In this document: piece by piece, positions 54,501-64,000 of the stretch
How the letters are laid out: the number at the start of each line of letters is the position of its first letter
How positions within the stretch are numbered: position 1 is the stretch's first letter
Origin: Aldrovandia affinis
Lineage: Eukaryota > Chordata > Actinopteri > Notacanthiformes > Halosauridae
Direction of reading: 5' to 3'
Assembly (NCBI GenBank): GCA_029706075.1
Contig: JAINUG010000178.1
Span: 1,900,130-1,964,129 of the forward strand
DNA length: 64,000 nt
Program-made: the position numbers and the translations under genes
Notes under the pieces: generated by a model
The model's database searches: none
Told to the model about the DNA's origin: nothing
What the model saw: only the letters and a program-made list of their open reading frames with translations

Positions 54501-57500
54501 ACCTGCGGGGCTGCTGGCCATAGTCGGCATTGGCACGGTCTGGATTCGATACCAGACCGTGGGGCTCATCCAAAAACACTAAAATTGAAGTTTTCCCTTA
54601 ATTGATTCCTTAAGTACACTGAACAAAAATATAAACGCAACACTTTTATTTTTCCTCCCATTTTTCTTGAGTTGAAATAAAAGATCAAATAATTTTTCTG
54701 TGTGCACGAAGAGCTTATTCCTCTCGAATTTTGAACACAAATTTGTTTACATCCCTGTTAGTGAGCATTTCTTCTTTGCAAAGATAATCTAGTCTACCGG
54801 ACAGGTGTGGCATATCAAGATGATGATTAAACGGCATGATCATTGCACAGGTGTTCCTTATGACGTTGACAATAAAAGGCCACTCTAAAAGGTGCAGTTT
54901 TTCTTGTACAAAACCATGCCGCAGATGCCCCAGGAGTTAAAGGATCATGCAATTGGCATGCTGACTGCAGGGATGTCCACTAGAGCCGTTGCAAGAGTAA
55001 TGAATGTTCATTTCTCTACCATAAGCCGCCTCCAACGTCGTTTCAGATTTGCTGATTTTGGCAGTTCATTCAACCAGCCTCACAACCACAGACCACGTGT
55101 AACCACAACAGCCCAGGACCGACACATCCTGCTTTTTCACCTGTGGGATCGTCTGAGACCAGCCACCAGGACAGCTGATGAAACAGTTGGTTTGCACAAC
55201 CGAAGAATTTCTGCACAAACTGCCAGACACTATCTTGGGGAAGCTCATCTGCGGGCTCGACGTCCTCACCAGGGTCATGACCTGACTGCAGTTCGCCATC
55301 GTAATTGGCGTGAGTGGGCCAACGCTCACCTTCGATGGCCACTGGCACACTGGAGAAGGGTGAATCCCGGTTTCAACTGTACCGGGCAGATGGCAGACAG
55401 CGGGTATGGCGTCGTGTGGGAGAGCGGTTTGCTGATGTCAACGTTGTGAACAGAGTGGCCCGTGGTGGCGGTGGGGTTTTGGTGTGGGCAGGCATATCCC
55501 ATGGACAACGAACACAAGTGCATTTTATCGATGGCAGTTTGAATGCACAGAGATACTGTGACGAGATCCTGAGGCTCATCGTCATGCCATTCATCCGCCA
55601 CTGTCACCTCATGCTTCGGCACGACAACGCACAGCCCCATGTTGCAAGGATCTGTACAGTGCCTGGAAGCTGAAATTGTCCCAGTCCCTCCATGGCCTGC
55701 ATAATCACCAGACATGTCACCCATTGAGCATGTTTGCGATGCTCTGGATCGGCGCATACAGCGACGTGTTCCAGTTCGCGCCAATATCCAACAACTTTGC
55801 ACAGCTATTGAAGAGGAGTGGGACAACATTCCACAGGCCACAGTCAACAACCTGATCAACTCCATGCGAAGGAGATGTGTCACGCTGCATGAGGCAAATG
55901 GTGGTCACACCAGATACTGGTTGGAAAAAAGCAAGAGGGAAATCAAAGTGAGTGACCTCTGGATGCATCTTGACTGAAACCATTGTAGAGGCGTTTGCAG
56001 AAATATCCATAGAGTTATTGTGCTCTATTTGTTGTAAACAGCAGTTTCCATGCTATGATGGATGATGTATTTTACATACACACACCCACTGTGTGAAGCA
56101 CTGCAGCAACAAAGGTCGCAAACGTGTAAAAAAATGTTAATTACATTCGATTTCCAATGAGACAATAAGGACAGGGGCCCCTGGATGGCTCAACCGGTAA
56201 AAGCACTCACCTGGAGTGCAGGTTTGTGACACTGGGGGAGGTGGAGGAAGGAGTAGAGAGGGCTGCGCCTCCCTTTTGGCTGGTGTCAGGTGTTCCTGTT
56301 CCCTCCCACAGCCTGGAGAGGACTACAGGGCCTTGGACAGCAGCGGCCTCACAGGCAGGCTCACCTGAGGCTAATGAGCAATCAACTTAGCTGTGAGCCA
56401 TTGCCTTCGTTAGGCCATTATAAAAGCACAGCCTGCCATGCCTGAAGAGAGAGTTTTGGGGCATGGAGGCAGAAGTGCAGGTTTTTGTTATGGTTTCCCT
56501 CGATTGCGGTTTCCCTCGATTGGATTTAACTGCTTTAACCTGCTTTTGTGTTTTGTTTTAATAATTTTGTAAAAGGAGAATAAATTGGCCGTTGGCCTAT
56601 CAAACCATAATTCTTTTGTTTGGTCTTTCATCCACTCACCACCTGGTATGGTGGCCACCCCTGTCACTACATATGATGGAGGATGCAGGCATCTTTAATT
56701 GTCCCTGGTGGTTGAGTGGATGAACCACAAAAAAATAAATAATAATAATAATAATTTTTGGGACAGTTTTTTTTCCCCCCTCATTTCTTTTCCTCCCCCC
56801 TATAAAAATAAATAAAAAGAAATGCCAAAAAGAAAACATGGCAAGGCAAAGAGGCAGGTAGTCCCTATGCCTATGGGGACCCCAGGAACCCTTGATTATC
56901 TGCTGGGATGACCTGGAAGCCTGCTCCCCGAGAGGCAGGTAGAACTGCTGGGTATAGTGGCTGGGGTCCAATTGGAGCCAGCCTCGAGCCCTGGTGGACA
57001 TGTTCCCTGGGGTGCGGTGACCTGGACCAGCCCAGAGGTGGAGGACCTCCTTTGTTGGCTGAGGGACCCGGAGGTGTACACCTGGCTGGACCTGGAGGGG
57101 GTCGGTTACCTGAGCGAGTGTGTGGTGGACACACTCCTGGCTTTCGTGGGAAAAAGTGAGGCAACCCAGAGAGAGGCGATCATGGAACCCCTTCCCTGGA
57201 TCCACCACTGCCTGGCTATCCCCTCACCCGTGGTCCAGTACTGCAGGCCCTGGGGCGGGAGGGAGTTACCCCACCGACCTGTGGAACCCTGGGTCGGGGG
57301 CCCCTGGGAGGAGCTGTTGAGGATTTTTCTCTGGTGTGAGTGGTTTGAAGAGTCAGACCATCACTGGTCTGTGTGCCCAGTGCGGGACATCAATTAGTGC
57401 GGAAGCTGCACAAGCGACGGTCATTATTGGCATCACTGTCCCGCACCAATTAATGACACTGCCCACCGGCTTCTCCTCTCCCTGACTGAGGGGGAGAGGA

Positions 57501-60500
57501 AGGCCCTAAGACCCGGTCATGCACCCCCACAGACCTCCGTCACCGGCCTGTCATCGCAGGCCCCTCTGAGGGCCCCTTCCTGCCTAGCGTCGCAGGCCTC
57601 CCTGAGGGCCCCTCCTTGCCTAGCGTCGCAGGCCTCCCTGAGGGCCCCTCCTTGCCTGGCGTCGCAGGCCTCCCTGAGGGCCCCTCCTTGCCTGGCGTCG
57701 CAGGCCTCCCCTGAGGGCCCCTCCTTGCCTGGCGTCGCAGGCCTCCCTGAGGGCCCCTCCTTGCCTGGCGTCGCAGGCCTCCCTGAGGGCCCCTCCTTGC
57801 CTGGCATCGCCAACCTCCCTGGGGGGCCCTTGCTGCTGGCTCCTGCCGGCCTCCCTGAGGGCCCATCGCGCACCAGCCGTGGCTTGTCTTTGACCCTGGG
57901 GGCAGAGCCTCCTAGAGCCCTGGCTTTCCTCTCCCGGTGTCTGCAGATTTCCACCTCCTCCCCTTAGTCGGAGCTGAGGGGGAGGGTATGTGACACTGGG
58001 AGAGGTGGAGGGAGGAGTAGAGAGGGCTGTGCCTCCCTTTTGGCTGCTGTCAGGTGTTCCTGTTCCCTCCCACAGCCTGGAGAGGACTACAGGGCCTTGG
58101 ACAGCAGCGGCCTCACCTACAGGCAGGCTCACCTGAGGCTAATGAGCAATCAACTCAGCTGTGAGCCATTGCTTTCATTAGGCCTTTTTAAAAGCACAGC
58201 CTGCCATGTCTGAGGAGAGAGTTTTGGGGCATGGAGGCAGAAGACTGACATAGGAAGAAGTTTTCACAGTAACTGGGGAGAACATTTGTGCTTATCCATT
58301 CCATGATACTGAAAACTACTGTAAAACACTTAAGGTTTACCCCCCTAAGGAAAACATTTAGTTGGTAAGGGGAGATAATAAATTAAGTCATCACCTTATG
58401 CGTAAAGAGTGATTTATGCAATTGGGCACTGACCCTGTTTGCTCAGGGCACAAATCACACCCCTCACGCATAGACTCTGCACACCAAGGCCCAAGCCACA
58501 TTCATTGCACAAAGAGGTGCAAACTCTGCCCATCCATGACCCCCACCCCACTACCTGCCCCTCTCCTGCATGCCCCCTACAGGACAGAGCGGGTATCTTT
58601 GAATACCCCATGAGCCGCTTTCTGGCCTGTTGACCGTTGAACCCCCAGGGAGGGTGGTGGCTACACCTGAGGGATATTTCTTTGTTCTGGACTGAAACTA
58701 AACACCAGTGAAAACCAGCCCAGCCAGGGCACCATTAAAGAAAACAGAGACACTAAAACTGCCTCCACCCCTCCTCAGAAACAAAAATGACCTCTCTCCT
58801 TTTATCTGACCGCAGTTTTCCTGTTAAAGGCCCAGACCTGGGGGGTAATTAAATCCATATGTGGCACTGCAGTGATGCCTGGTTTCAGGGGCAGAAGTGT
58901 GTGTGTGTGTGTGTGTGCTGAAGGCAGGCGTGGAGAGAACGAGTACACCGCTCTTGCTCCAAAGCGTTATGAGCAGAAAGGCCACAGAAAGAGGCAAAAT
59001 GGCGGGCGGGTGCCCAGCAGACATCCTGCTGATAAATAGACTGAAGTAGTAGTACACAGAAGAGGAGCAGGATACTCGCGTGAAGAGTTTCAAGAGTAGC
59101 CATCCGAATGCGTTGGGCGGAGTGTGCGGGTGGATCTCGGGATCATAAATCTGTCCCTGTTCTCCCGGACTGTGTGGATGGGGTTGCAGATGGAGGGAGG
59201 AAACTCACGAGGGAAATTGGAGATGGGGGTGCAGGGTTATGGCGTGAGCTAGCGGTGTGAGAGGCAGCGCGCGACAGGACTGTAGGTGACTGCTGGGTGT
59301 CGTCGAGAGTTTGTCAGGGCTGGTCCGCAGTCATGTGGAGACTAGCCGGTGGGCTTCCTGTAAAGCCCTGCGAATGACTTCCATCTCGTCTGGTGACAAT
59401 TGTGGGCTCATGAAGAGGTAGAGGGCGGAAACCTGGATCGACGTTATCTGCCATCCTATTGTTAGGCCCTTTAAAAAAAATCTGTGGCCTGATTAACGCG
59501 CCCGACTGCACTGCGTCCCAGAAACTACTAAAAGAGATCTGGGCCGGTATTCACAAATAATTTTATCTTACCACTAGGAGTACTCCTAAATCGCACTAAA
59601 ACCTTTTAGTTAGGAGTCCCACCTTAAAACCTATTCACAAAGCTGCAAAGACAAACTCATACTAAGGAAGTCCTAGAATTTTCAAGCTAAGAATGAGGGC
59701 GGGGTTTACGTCGTTGCTATGGATGACGTTGTTTCTCATGAACGAGCTTACTCAGAATGCCCACAGCGATTGGCTGATATAGGGGATGGGTCTCTGCCCG
59801 CGATTTCAACCTAGAAAATAAATGATATGCTACTGTAAAGAGGTATGTAGGCCTACCTGTTCCTGTTATATTCTAGTGGTGTAACGGATTGCAGTTCATC
59901 CGTGATCCGTACGGATCAACCCCCACGGTTCGGCACGCATATGATCCAGCGGATTAATAGCTAAATTGAACTATCATAGAGAAATACAGTTTTTCTGCCG
60001 CTGTTACGTTTTAAAGTAACAATTCCTAAATCGATGCAGAGTTACAGTGAAGAGATAGACAACCATGTATGTTTTGGTTTGCTTTGTTTTTCATACTAAA
60101 TGCCTTTCTGGGAGGCAGGTTTTAGAAACGCGACCGAATTAAATACAATTTAAACATTAGCGATCTTTGAATTTTTATTACATTAATTCAGGCATGAGAC
60201 CACCTAGTTAAATCGCCTAAAGGCGTACTGAATCTAAAAATGTATTTTGTGAAATTTTCAAATAAAGATTTAGTGAAATAACTTAGATTGAAAAACTGAA
60301 ATTATCATTCATTCAATTCCTTGAGAATAGTTCCTGGTAATTTTGGTGGAAACGTGCCTTTGGTCCCGTTATAATTTTTTTGCTGATCCGAAAAATGATC
60401 CGATGCACCCTATTATATTCTAATGAAGATTCTAAAATACAAATGTAGGCTACGTGTCACTGATTTAACATGAAACCAAGAATACTGACTAGTCAATTGG

Positions 60501-62653
60501 TTACATGTCTGCATCTCGTAAACAATCAGCGGGTATCTATACATAATATATATATAATATAATATATATAATACCCTCGCGATTGAGGCGGTACCTTTTT
60601 ATGAGCTCTGTATCATTCAATATCTCCAAAGTGTTGACGCGATTGCGACGACGATTGCCGGCAGTAGCAGATTTTTGGATCGCTGTGAGTAGGTCTTTAG
60701 CAACTTAGAAGTCCTCTTGACTGCTTCTAACTTCTCCTGGACTAAGGAGCTGTTTTTAGCTCTCAAACCCTTTGTGAAATACTCTTATCCCAAAAATGTA
60801 GGAGTCCTAAATTTATGAGTGACACGCCCGTTATTTTTCGGAGTTGCTCCTAAATTGCGGAGTTAGGACCAACTTTTTCCCTTAAAATGCTTTGTGAATA
60901 CCGGCCCAGATTACAGCTCGTCAATTTCATTTGTTTAGAAGTGCACAGTGGTTCTGTGTGAAGGAAGGCTAGCCGTGTGACACAAAGATAAATTCCCCCA
61001 CCGGCCTCTGAAAAGAGTGCGCCAGACTGGCGCAGACTGTTCTGGCCCGGTGTCCCTGCATGCAGGTAGCAGCAGTAGGAACCTGGGCCAGGAGCGGGTG
61101 ACCAGAGGGGGCCTCGGATAGCGTAGCGGTCTAACGCACTCGCTTTGACTGGTGCTTTGAGAGTGTGAGCTGCCTATTGTGGTCGCGGTTCGAAACCTGA
61201 CTGTACCAGACCGGCCCTGGCCGGGAGCCCCGATCGGGGGCGGCATTCGGCTGTCCACCCCAGGGGGAGGGGGAGGGGAGGGTGAGCCAGCATGAACTCA
61301 CCGAGAAGCGCGAAGGGTGTCTCCAGCAAGTAGGGTGGACGGGAGTGGGAGTTCCGTCTCGGAGGAGGCGGATCATCGCCGGCCTCGGGGAATTAGCTTG
61401 ACCCGGAGGACGGGTGGCGAGTTCTTGGGGGAGGGCGAATCTAAATAAATAGAGGGTATAACTGGCTACTAAATTGGGGAAAAATCGGAAACAAAGATTT
61501 TAAAGGAAAAAGAAGCGGGGGACCAGGGAGCCCTGTTGCTGGTAGAAGCGGGTGGCCGGGGGAACCTTGCTGCTGGGGCCCCATGCCAGAGGGAATGTGT
61601 CCTGAAAATAGACCACGGTCTCGCAGCTCCTGTCTAGAGGCGAAGCGCCACTTCCTTCCTGTTTTATGCTTTATTCCCTTTTCCCCGTTCTCACCGTTTC
61701 CCCTTTCTTTATGAATCACGCTGGCCCCCTGAGTTTGCATACTGAAGAAGTTTGCAGAAGTGAAACTGTGAGTGACACAGAGAGAGACCGGTACTCACTA
61801 CAGTCTTCTACCCCACAGAAAGGGGGGTGATTGCATGATAGTTGCATGATATTGGCAGGGGCGGTGCAGGTATGAAATTCCTCCTGAATTGTGAGATTAT
61901 TGCAGTTGTTTGTATTTGTCAGTTCAGTACACCAGACATAACCACCACTGTCTGCTACTGATAACCTTGTAATGCTCTCGAAACAGAGCTCACCGTGTCT
62001 TTATTTAGGTACTTTTCCTTCCTCTCCATCGCGGCAGACCTGTTACTAAGTTAAACAAGGCCGTGTCAGGGAAGCACCCGTTTTGTGACACCATTATGTC
62101 CGTTATGTTTGACTGCCGTCGGTGAGGAAAATATTTGGTTTGGTCGAACAGCGGAGTTGTGTATATGGGTGCAATGATGTTCACTAGGAGCATAGTGGCA
62201 TTGCCCTAAAGACAAGGAGGTAAGATTGTCACTGATTGGCTTTATAATCGGGCAATGAAACCCACTGAACGGCACAAACCGAACACGAAGGCCGTCTGGA
62301 TGGGCCTTATTTGCCATGTGAATGAAGAAGGGGTGGAGCTATACATGTCTGAGGATGAGACTGGCAAGGCTCTAGTGCGGGATTTCCGTGTGTGTGTGTG
62401 TGAGTAAGGGGTAGTGTGTGTGTGTATTGGTGAGTGAAGGGTAGTGTGTGTGTCGGGTAATGTGTGTGTGTGTGTGTGTGAAGGGTAATGTGTGTGTGTG
62501 TGTGTGTGTGTAGGGTAATGTGTGTGTGTGTGTGTAGGGTAATGTGTGTGTGTGTGTGTGTGTGTGTGAAGGGTAATGTCTGTGTGTGTGTGTGTGTGTG
62601 TGTGTAGGGTAATGTGTGTGTGTGAAGGGTAATGTGTGTGTGTGTGTGTGTGT

Positions 62654-62695
<42 letters not shown>

Positions 62696-63446
62696 TGGGG
62701 GTATTGGGGGTGATGTGTATTGGTGAGTGAAGGGTAGTGTGTGTGTGTGTGTGTGTAGGGTAGTGTGTGTATGTGTGTGTGTGTGGTGGGGGTATTGGTG
62801 AGTGATGTGTATTGGTGGGTGAAGGGTAGTGTGTGTGTGTGTGTGTGTGTGTGTGTATTGGTGAGTGATGTGTATTGGTGGGTGAAGCACACTGTTAGTA
62901 GTCCTAATTGAGGTTTTGGTGGGGCTCTTTCTCTCAGCTGCACTCAGAGGAAGTGAAGGCGCAGAGTGTGCAGTCTTTAGTCAGAAATGCAGTATGTCAC
63001 AAGAGGAAGCCCATATGTACAACTGTAGCAGTATTTATGTTATTTGTTTAGTCTGGGAGGGACCCCCTGAATGAGGTATTTCTCTTACAGGAGTACACAT
63101 TTTTAGAGCCCATCTAATTTTTATTACTATGTTTATTAAGGTGTAATCTGGACATAATTAGTCGAATAAATCTTTTCAGCCCAAACTGTCAGTGCCTTTG
63201 TTGGACAGACCACAGATCGTCAATGTACTAACCAGATGGTCAGCTCTGTAACGTAGCGGTGTTTGACCTTTGAAAGTGACCATCGCGCTGGTAAGTGTTG
63301 ATCGTTACTGGATGAGAAAGATGGCCGCTGTGGAAACGAGCGTGATGTCCGTGTCGTGCCCGCAGGTGCTACAGAAGCTGGGAAAAGCCGACGAGACGAA
63401 GGATGTGGCGTTCGAGGAGGGCGTGGTGAACTTCAACAAGCAGCTG
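51567..63446 (+). CDS. BIN1: BIN1 (amphiphysin 2), coding exons 1 and 2 only; continues beyond window
   Basis: N-BAR domain protein that senses and generates membrane curvature, acting in endocytosis and T-tubule formation. Exon 1 is 51567-51641 (25 codons): ATG then the amphipathic H0 helix, with [20 protein letters not shown] ending at a GTAAGG donor. Exon 2 is 63366-63446 (27 codons, 81 bp, the size expected for this exon), beginning [13 protein letters not shown] and ending NFNKQL at a GTAAGA donor. Both exons end in phase 0. The initial peptide is three residues shorter than the mammalian one I remember. An 11.7-kb intron 1 is packed with transposons. Amphiphysin (AMPH) was rejected because its start is MADIKTG-like and lacks KGVTAGK. 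Whether this is the bin1a or bin1b copy of teleosts cannot be decided. About 150 bp before the ATG is unremarkable 5'UTR or promoter sequence. Confidence 0.93.
51642..54612 (+). other. BIN1: BIN1 intron 1, proximal part
   Basis: No exon or named repeat recognised apart from a (GT)n run at 53118-53140 and a CCCTCC-type pyrimidine-rich stretch at 53010-53050. Confidence 0.5.
54617..55985 (+). mobile_element. Tc1/mariner-type transposon, damaged
   Basis: The left end CACTGAACAAAAATATAAAC, preceded by TA, is a typical Tc1-like terminal repeat. A transposase reading frame follows. I found no matching inverted repeat on the right, so that end appears lost or decayed. Confidence 0.8.
54916..55977 (+). 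pseudogene. Tc1-like transposase pseudogene
   Basis: Starts [21 protein letters not shown] helix-turn-helix DNA-binding region ([20 protein letters not shown], then RRFRFADFG) is followed by a catalytic region. A short deletion near 55358-55368 shifts the frame and removes the usual TDES segment carrying the first catalytic aspartate. A second shift near 55650 follows the second aspartate (HDNAQPH). The glutamate motif SPIEHV at 55716 and the C-terminus GGHTRYW remain in a third segment. With two frameshifts and a lost catalytic residue it cannot be active. Confidence 0.88.
56957..57397 (+). pseudogene. Internal ORF of the LTR element, gag-like position
   Basis: 146 codons in frame with the element. 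The protein contains [20 protein letters not shown] and [17 protein letters not shown] do not recognise a domain. Its place between a 5' LTR and a polypurine tract suggests a gag remnant. It ends in a stop well before the tandem repeats. Confidence 0.4.
57550..57865 (+). repeat. 36-bp tandem repeat inside the LTR element
   Basis: About eight units containing GGCCTCCCTGAGGGCCCCTC and CTTGCCTGGCGTCGCA. In the plus frame the 12-residue unit reads [12 protein letters not shown]. One extra C near 57710 shifts the frame. Confidence 0.9.
58244..59540 (+). other. BIN1: BIN1 intron 1, no feature recognised
   Basis: Only a (GT)n run at 58897-58918. No exon-like signal. Confidence 0.5.
59541..60907. 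mobile_element. 1.37-kb inverted-repeat DNA element (Harbinger-like end)
   Basis: The ends GGGCCGGTATTCACAAA and TTTGTGAATACCGGCCC are exact inverted repeats. Several subterminal motifs of the GGAGTCCTAA or TAGGAGT type lie inside both ends. No transposase frame is visible. Flanking target duplication is ambiguous because the ends extend into a short palindrome. The superfamily is a guess. Confidence 0.8.
59874..60412. mobile_element. hAT-like element nested in the larger element, 8-bp target duplication
   Basis: 539 bp starting TAGTGGTGTAACGGAT and ending with the reverse complement of TAGGGTGCATCGGATC, an imperfect terminal repeat. Exact TTATATTC flanks both sides (59866-59873 and 60413-60420). 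No open frame. Confidence 0.85.
61110..61505 (+). mobile_element. 370-bp SINE family, copy 4
   Basis: Best-preserved head: GCCTCGGATAGCGTAGCGGT, then CGCGGTTCGAAACC as B box. Middle CCCCAGGGGGAGGGGG and GGAGGAGGCGGATCATCGCC. Tail GGGTATAACTGGC and an A-rich end. Located in BIN1 intron 1. Confidence 0.8.
62388..62880 (+). repeat. Long GT-rich microsatellite block
   Basis: (GT)n runs punctuated by GTAGGGTAAT or GAAGGGTAAT and GTATTGGTGAGTGA units, which form a higher-order repeat. Confidence 0.95.
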
Positions 63447-64000
63447 GTAAGAGTGCACCCCCCCCCCCCTCCCCTCCCTCCATTCTACCCTCTGAATCAC
63501 CTCAGCCGGTCTGCCAAAATCCAAAACCCAACGGGACGTCATCTGGTTACCAAAGAAGCCAAACCCGCAGCGACGCACGGCCAGAAATCTTAGTCAACAT
63601 CCCCAACGACATTGCGGAGAAAGCCAACACAAAGACCACACTGTCAATTGGCTTCTTACAGCAACATCACTCGTCATTTAACGAAATGAAAACGTGGCTA
63701 TTTCTACCCAGGAATGAGGCCGTCATGCAAATTGGCTTTTCAATCCCACAATCCCTGAAAACCCAGAGTAAAATCAGAGGCAGTTCAGCCAAAACGCCAA
63801 ATCTGGCAACACCGGAAGGCAAGGTCCCTCCAAAAACAGCACTTCTCACTGCCAGGAAGTGGGTGGGGGGGAAAGAATTAAACTCACACTCCTGACCAGC
63901 AGGGGGGCGATAGTGCACCTGCCTTTGTTTCCGCAGCCCCCCCGTTTAACACAAGAAGAAGAGGAGAAACTACAGCTGGCCCCGGGGGAAGTGCAAAACA
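63447..64000 (+). other. BIN1: BIN1 intron 2, start
   Basis: After the exon 2 donor. A good acceptor-like site (CCTTTGTTTCCGCAG) ends at 63936 and the following 64 bp are open in one frame (PPRLTQEEEEKLQLAPGEVQ), but this does not match the BIN1 exon 3 I expect. A pyrimidine-rich run is at 63459-63483. Confidence 0.4.

Larger units (their letters stand above)
56225..58243 (+). mobile_element. LTR retroelement remnant without pol
   Basis: Direct repeats of about 250 bp starting TGTGACACTGGG lie at 56225 and 57989. They share CTCCCTTTTGGCTG, ACTACAGGGCCTTGGACAGC and CATTATAAAAGCACAGCC-like sequence. A polypurine tract GAGGGGGAGGG sits just before the right copy. The left LTR may run to about 56667 (GTCACTACA) and the right one is truncated. 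Internal sequence encodes no reverse transcriptase or integrase. Confidence 0.75.

Noticed and set aside
63356..63895. 179-codon plus-strand open frame over BIN1 exon 2
   Set aside because: It overlaps the BIN1 exon in a different frame and runs into intron with no recognisable domain.

Overview
This is a vertebrate nuclear genome window, almost certainly from a ray-finned fish. All coding sequence lies in short exons with GT-AG introns. The dispersed repeats are of types common in fish: a Tc1/mariner element, CR1/Rex-like and L2-like LINEs, tRNA-derived SINEs, hAT and foldback MITEs, and long CA/GT microsatellites. One gene is the retinoid desaturase CYP27C1 and another an alpha-aspartyl dipeptidase of a type described from frogs and fish. 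I could not name the species.

Four genes were resolved exon by exon; every junction keeps the reading frame. (1) Plus strand, 3940-13802: the last 22 coding exons (904 residues) of a neurobeachin-like gene, best matched to NBEAL1, with the PH-BEACH, BEACH and WD40 regions. Its N-terminal exons lie left of the window and a 3'UTR of about 2.9 kb follows. (2) Minus strand, 20541-17431: a complete 8-exon, 240-residue peptidase E family protein with the Ser-Asp-His triad in place. It is tail-to-tail with NBEAL1. (3) Plus strand, 32791-46541: a complete 9-exon, 539-residue CYP27C1 with all cytochrome P450 signatures. (4) Plus strand, from 51567: coding exons 1 and 2 of BIN1 (start of the N-BAR domain), which runs off the right edge. 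The order CYP27C1 then BIN1 is also seen in human and supports both calls. The four genes share no obvious pathway; this is a block of neighbours, not an operon.

Gaps and introns are filled with mobile elements. At 21990-25590 a CR1/Rex-like LINE is interrupted by an L2-like LINE and a SINE. A roughly 370-bp SINE family recurs at 26.0, 28.8, 39.1 and 61.1 kb. BIN1 intron 1 holds a dead Tc1 transposon (54.6-56.0 kb), an LTR retroelement remnant (56.2-58.2 kb) and a 1.37-kb inverted-repeat element carrying a nested hAT element (59.5-60.9 kb). CYP27C1 intron 2 contains a 2.1-kb two-variant 28-bp minisatellite.

No defence, toxin or other self-contained new system is visible. The most unusual signal is that four separate minisatellites (5301-5440, 7850-8150, 9600-9790 and 45490-46000) have repeat units spanning a real splice junction, so each array multiplies a splice donor or acceptor beside an active exon. 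At 5301-5440 the extra acceptors are in frame and stop-free. A second candidate for hidden protein diversity is an in-frame 64-residue extension through an alternative donor near the NBEAL1 C-terminus.
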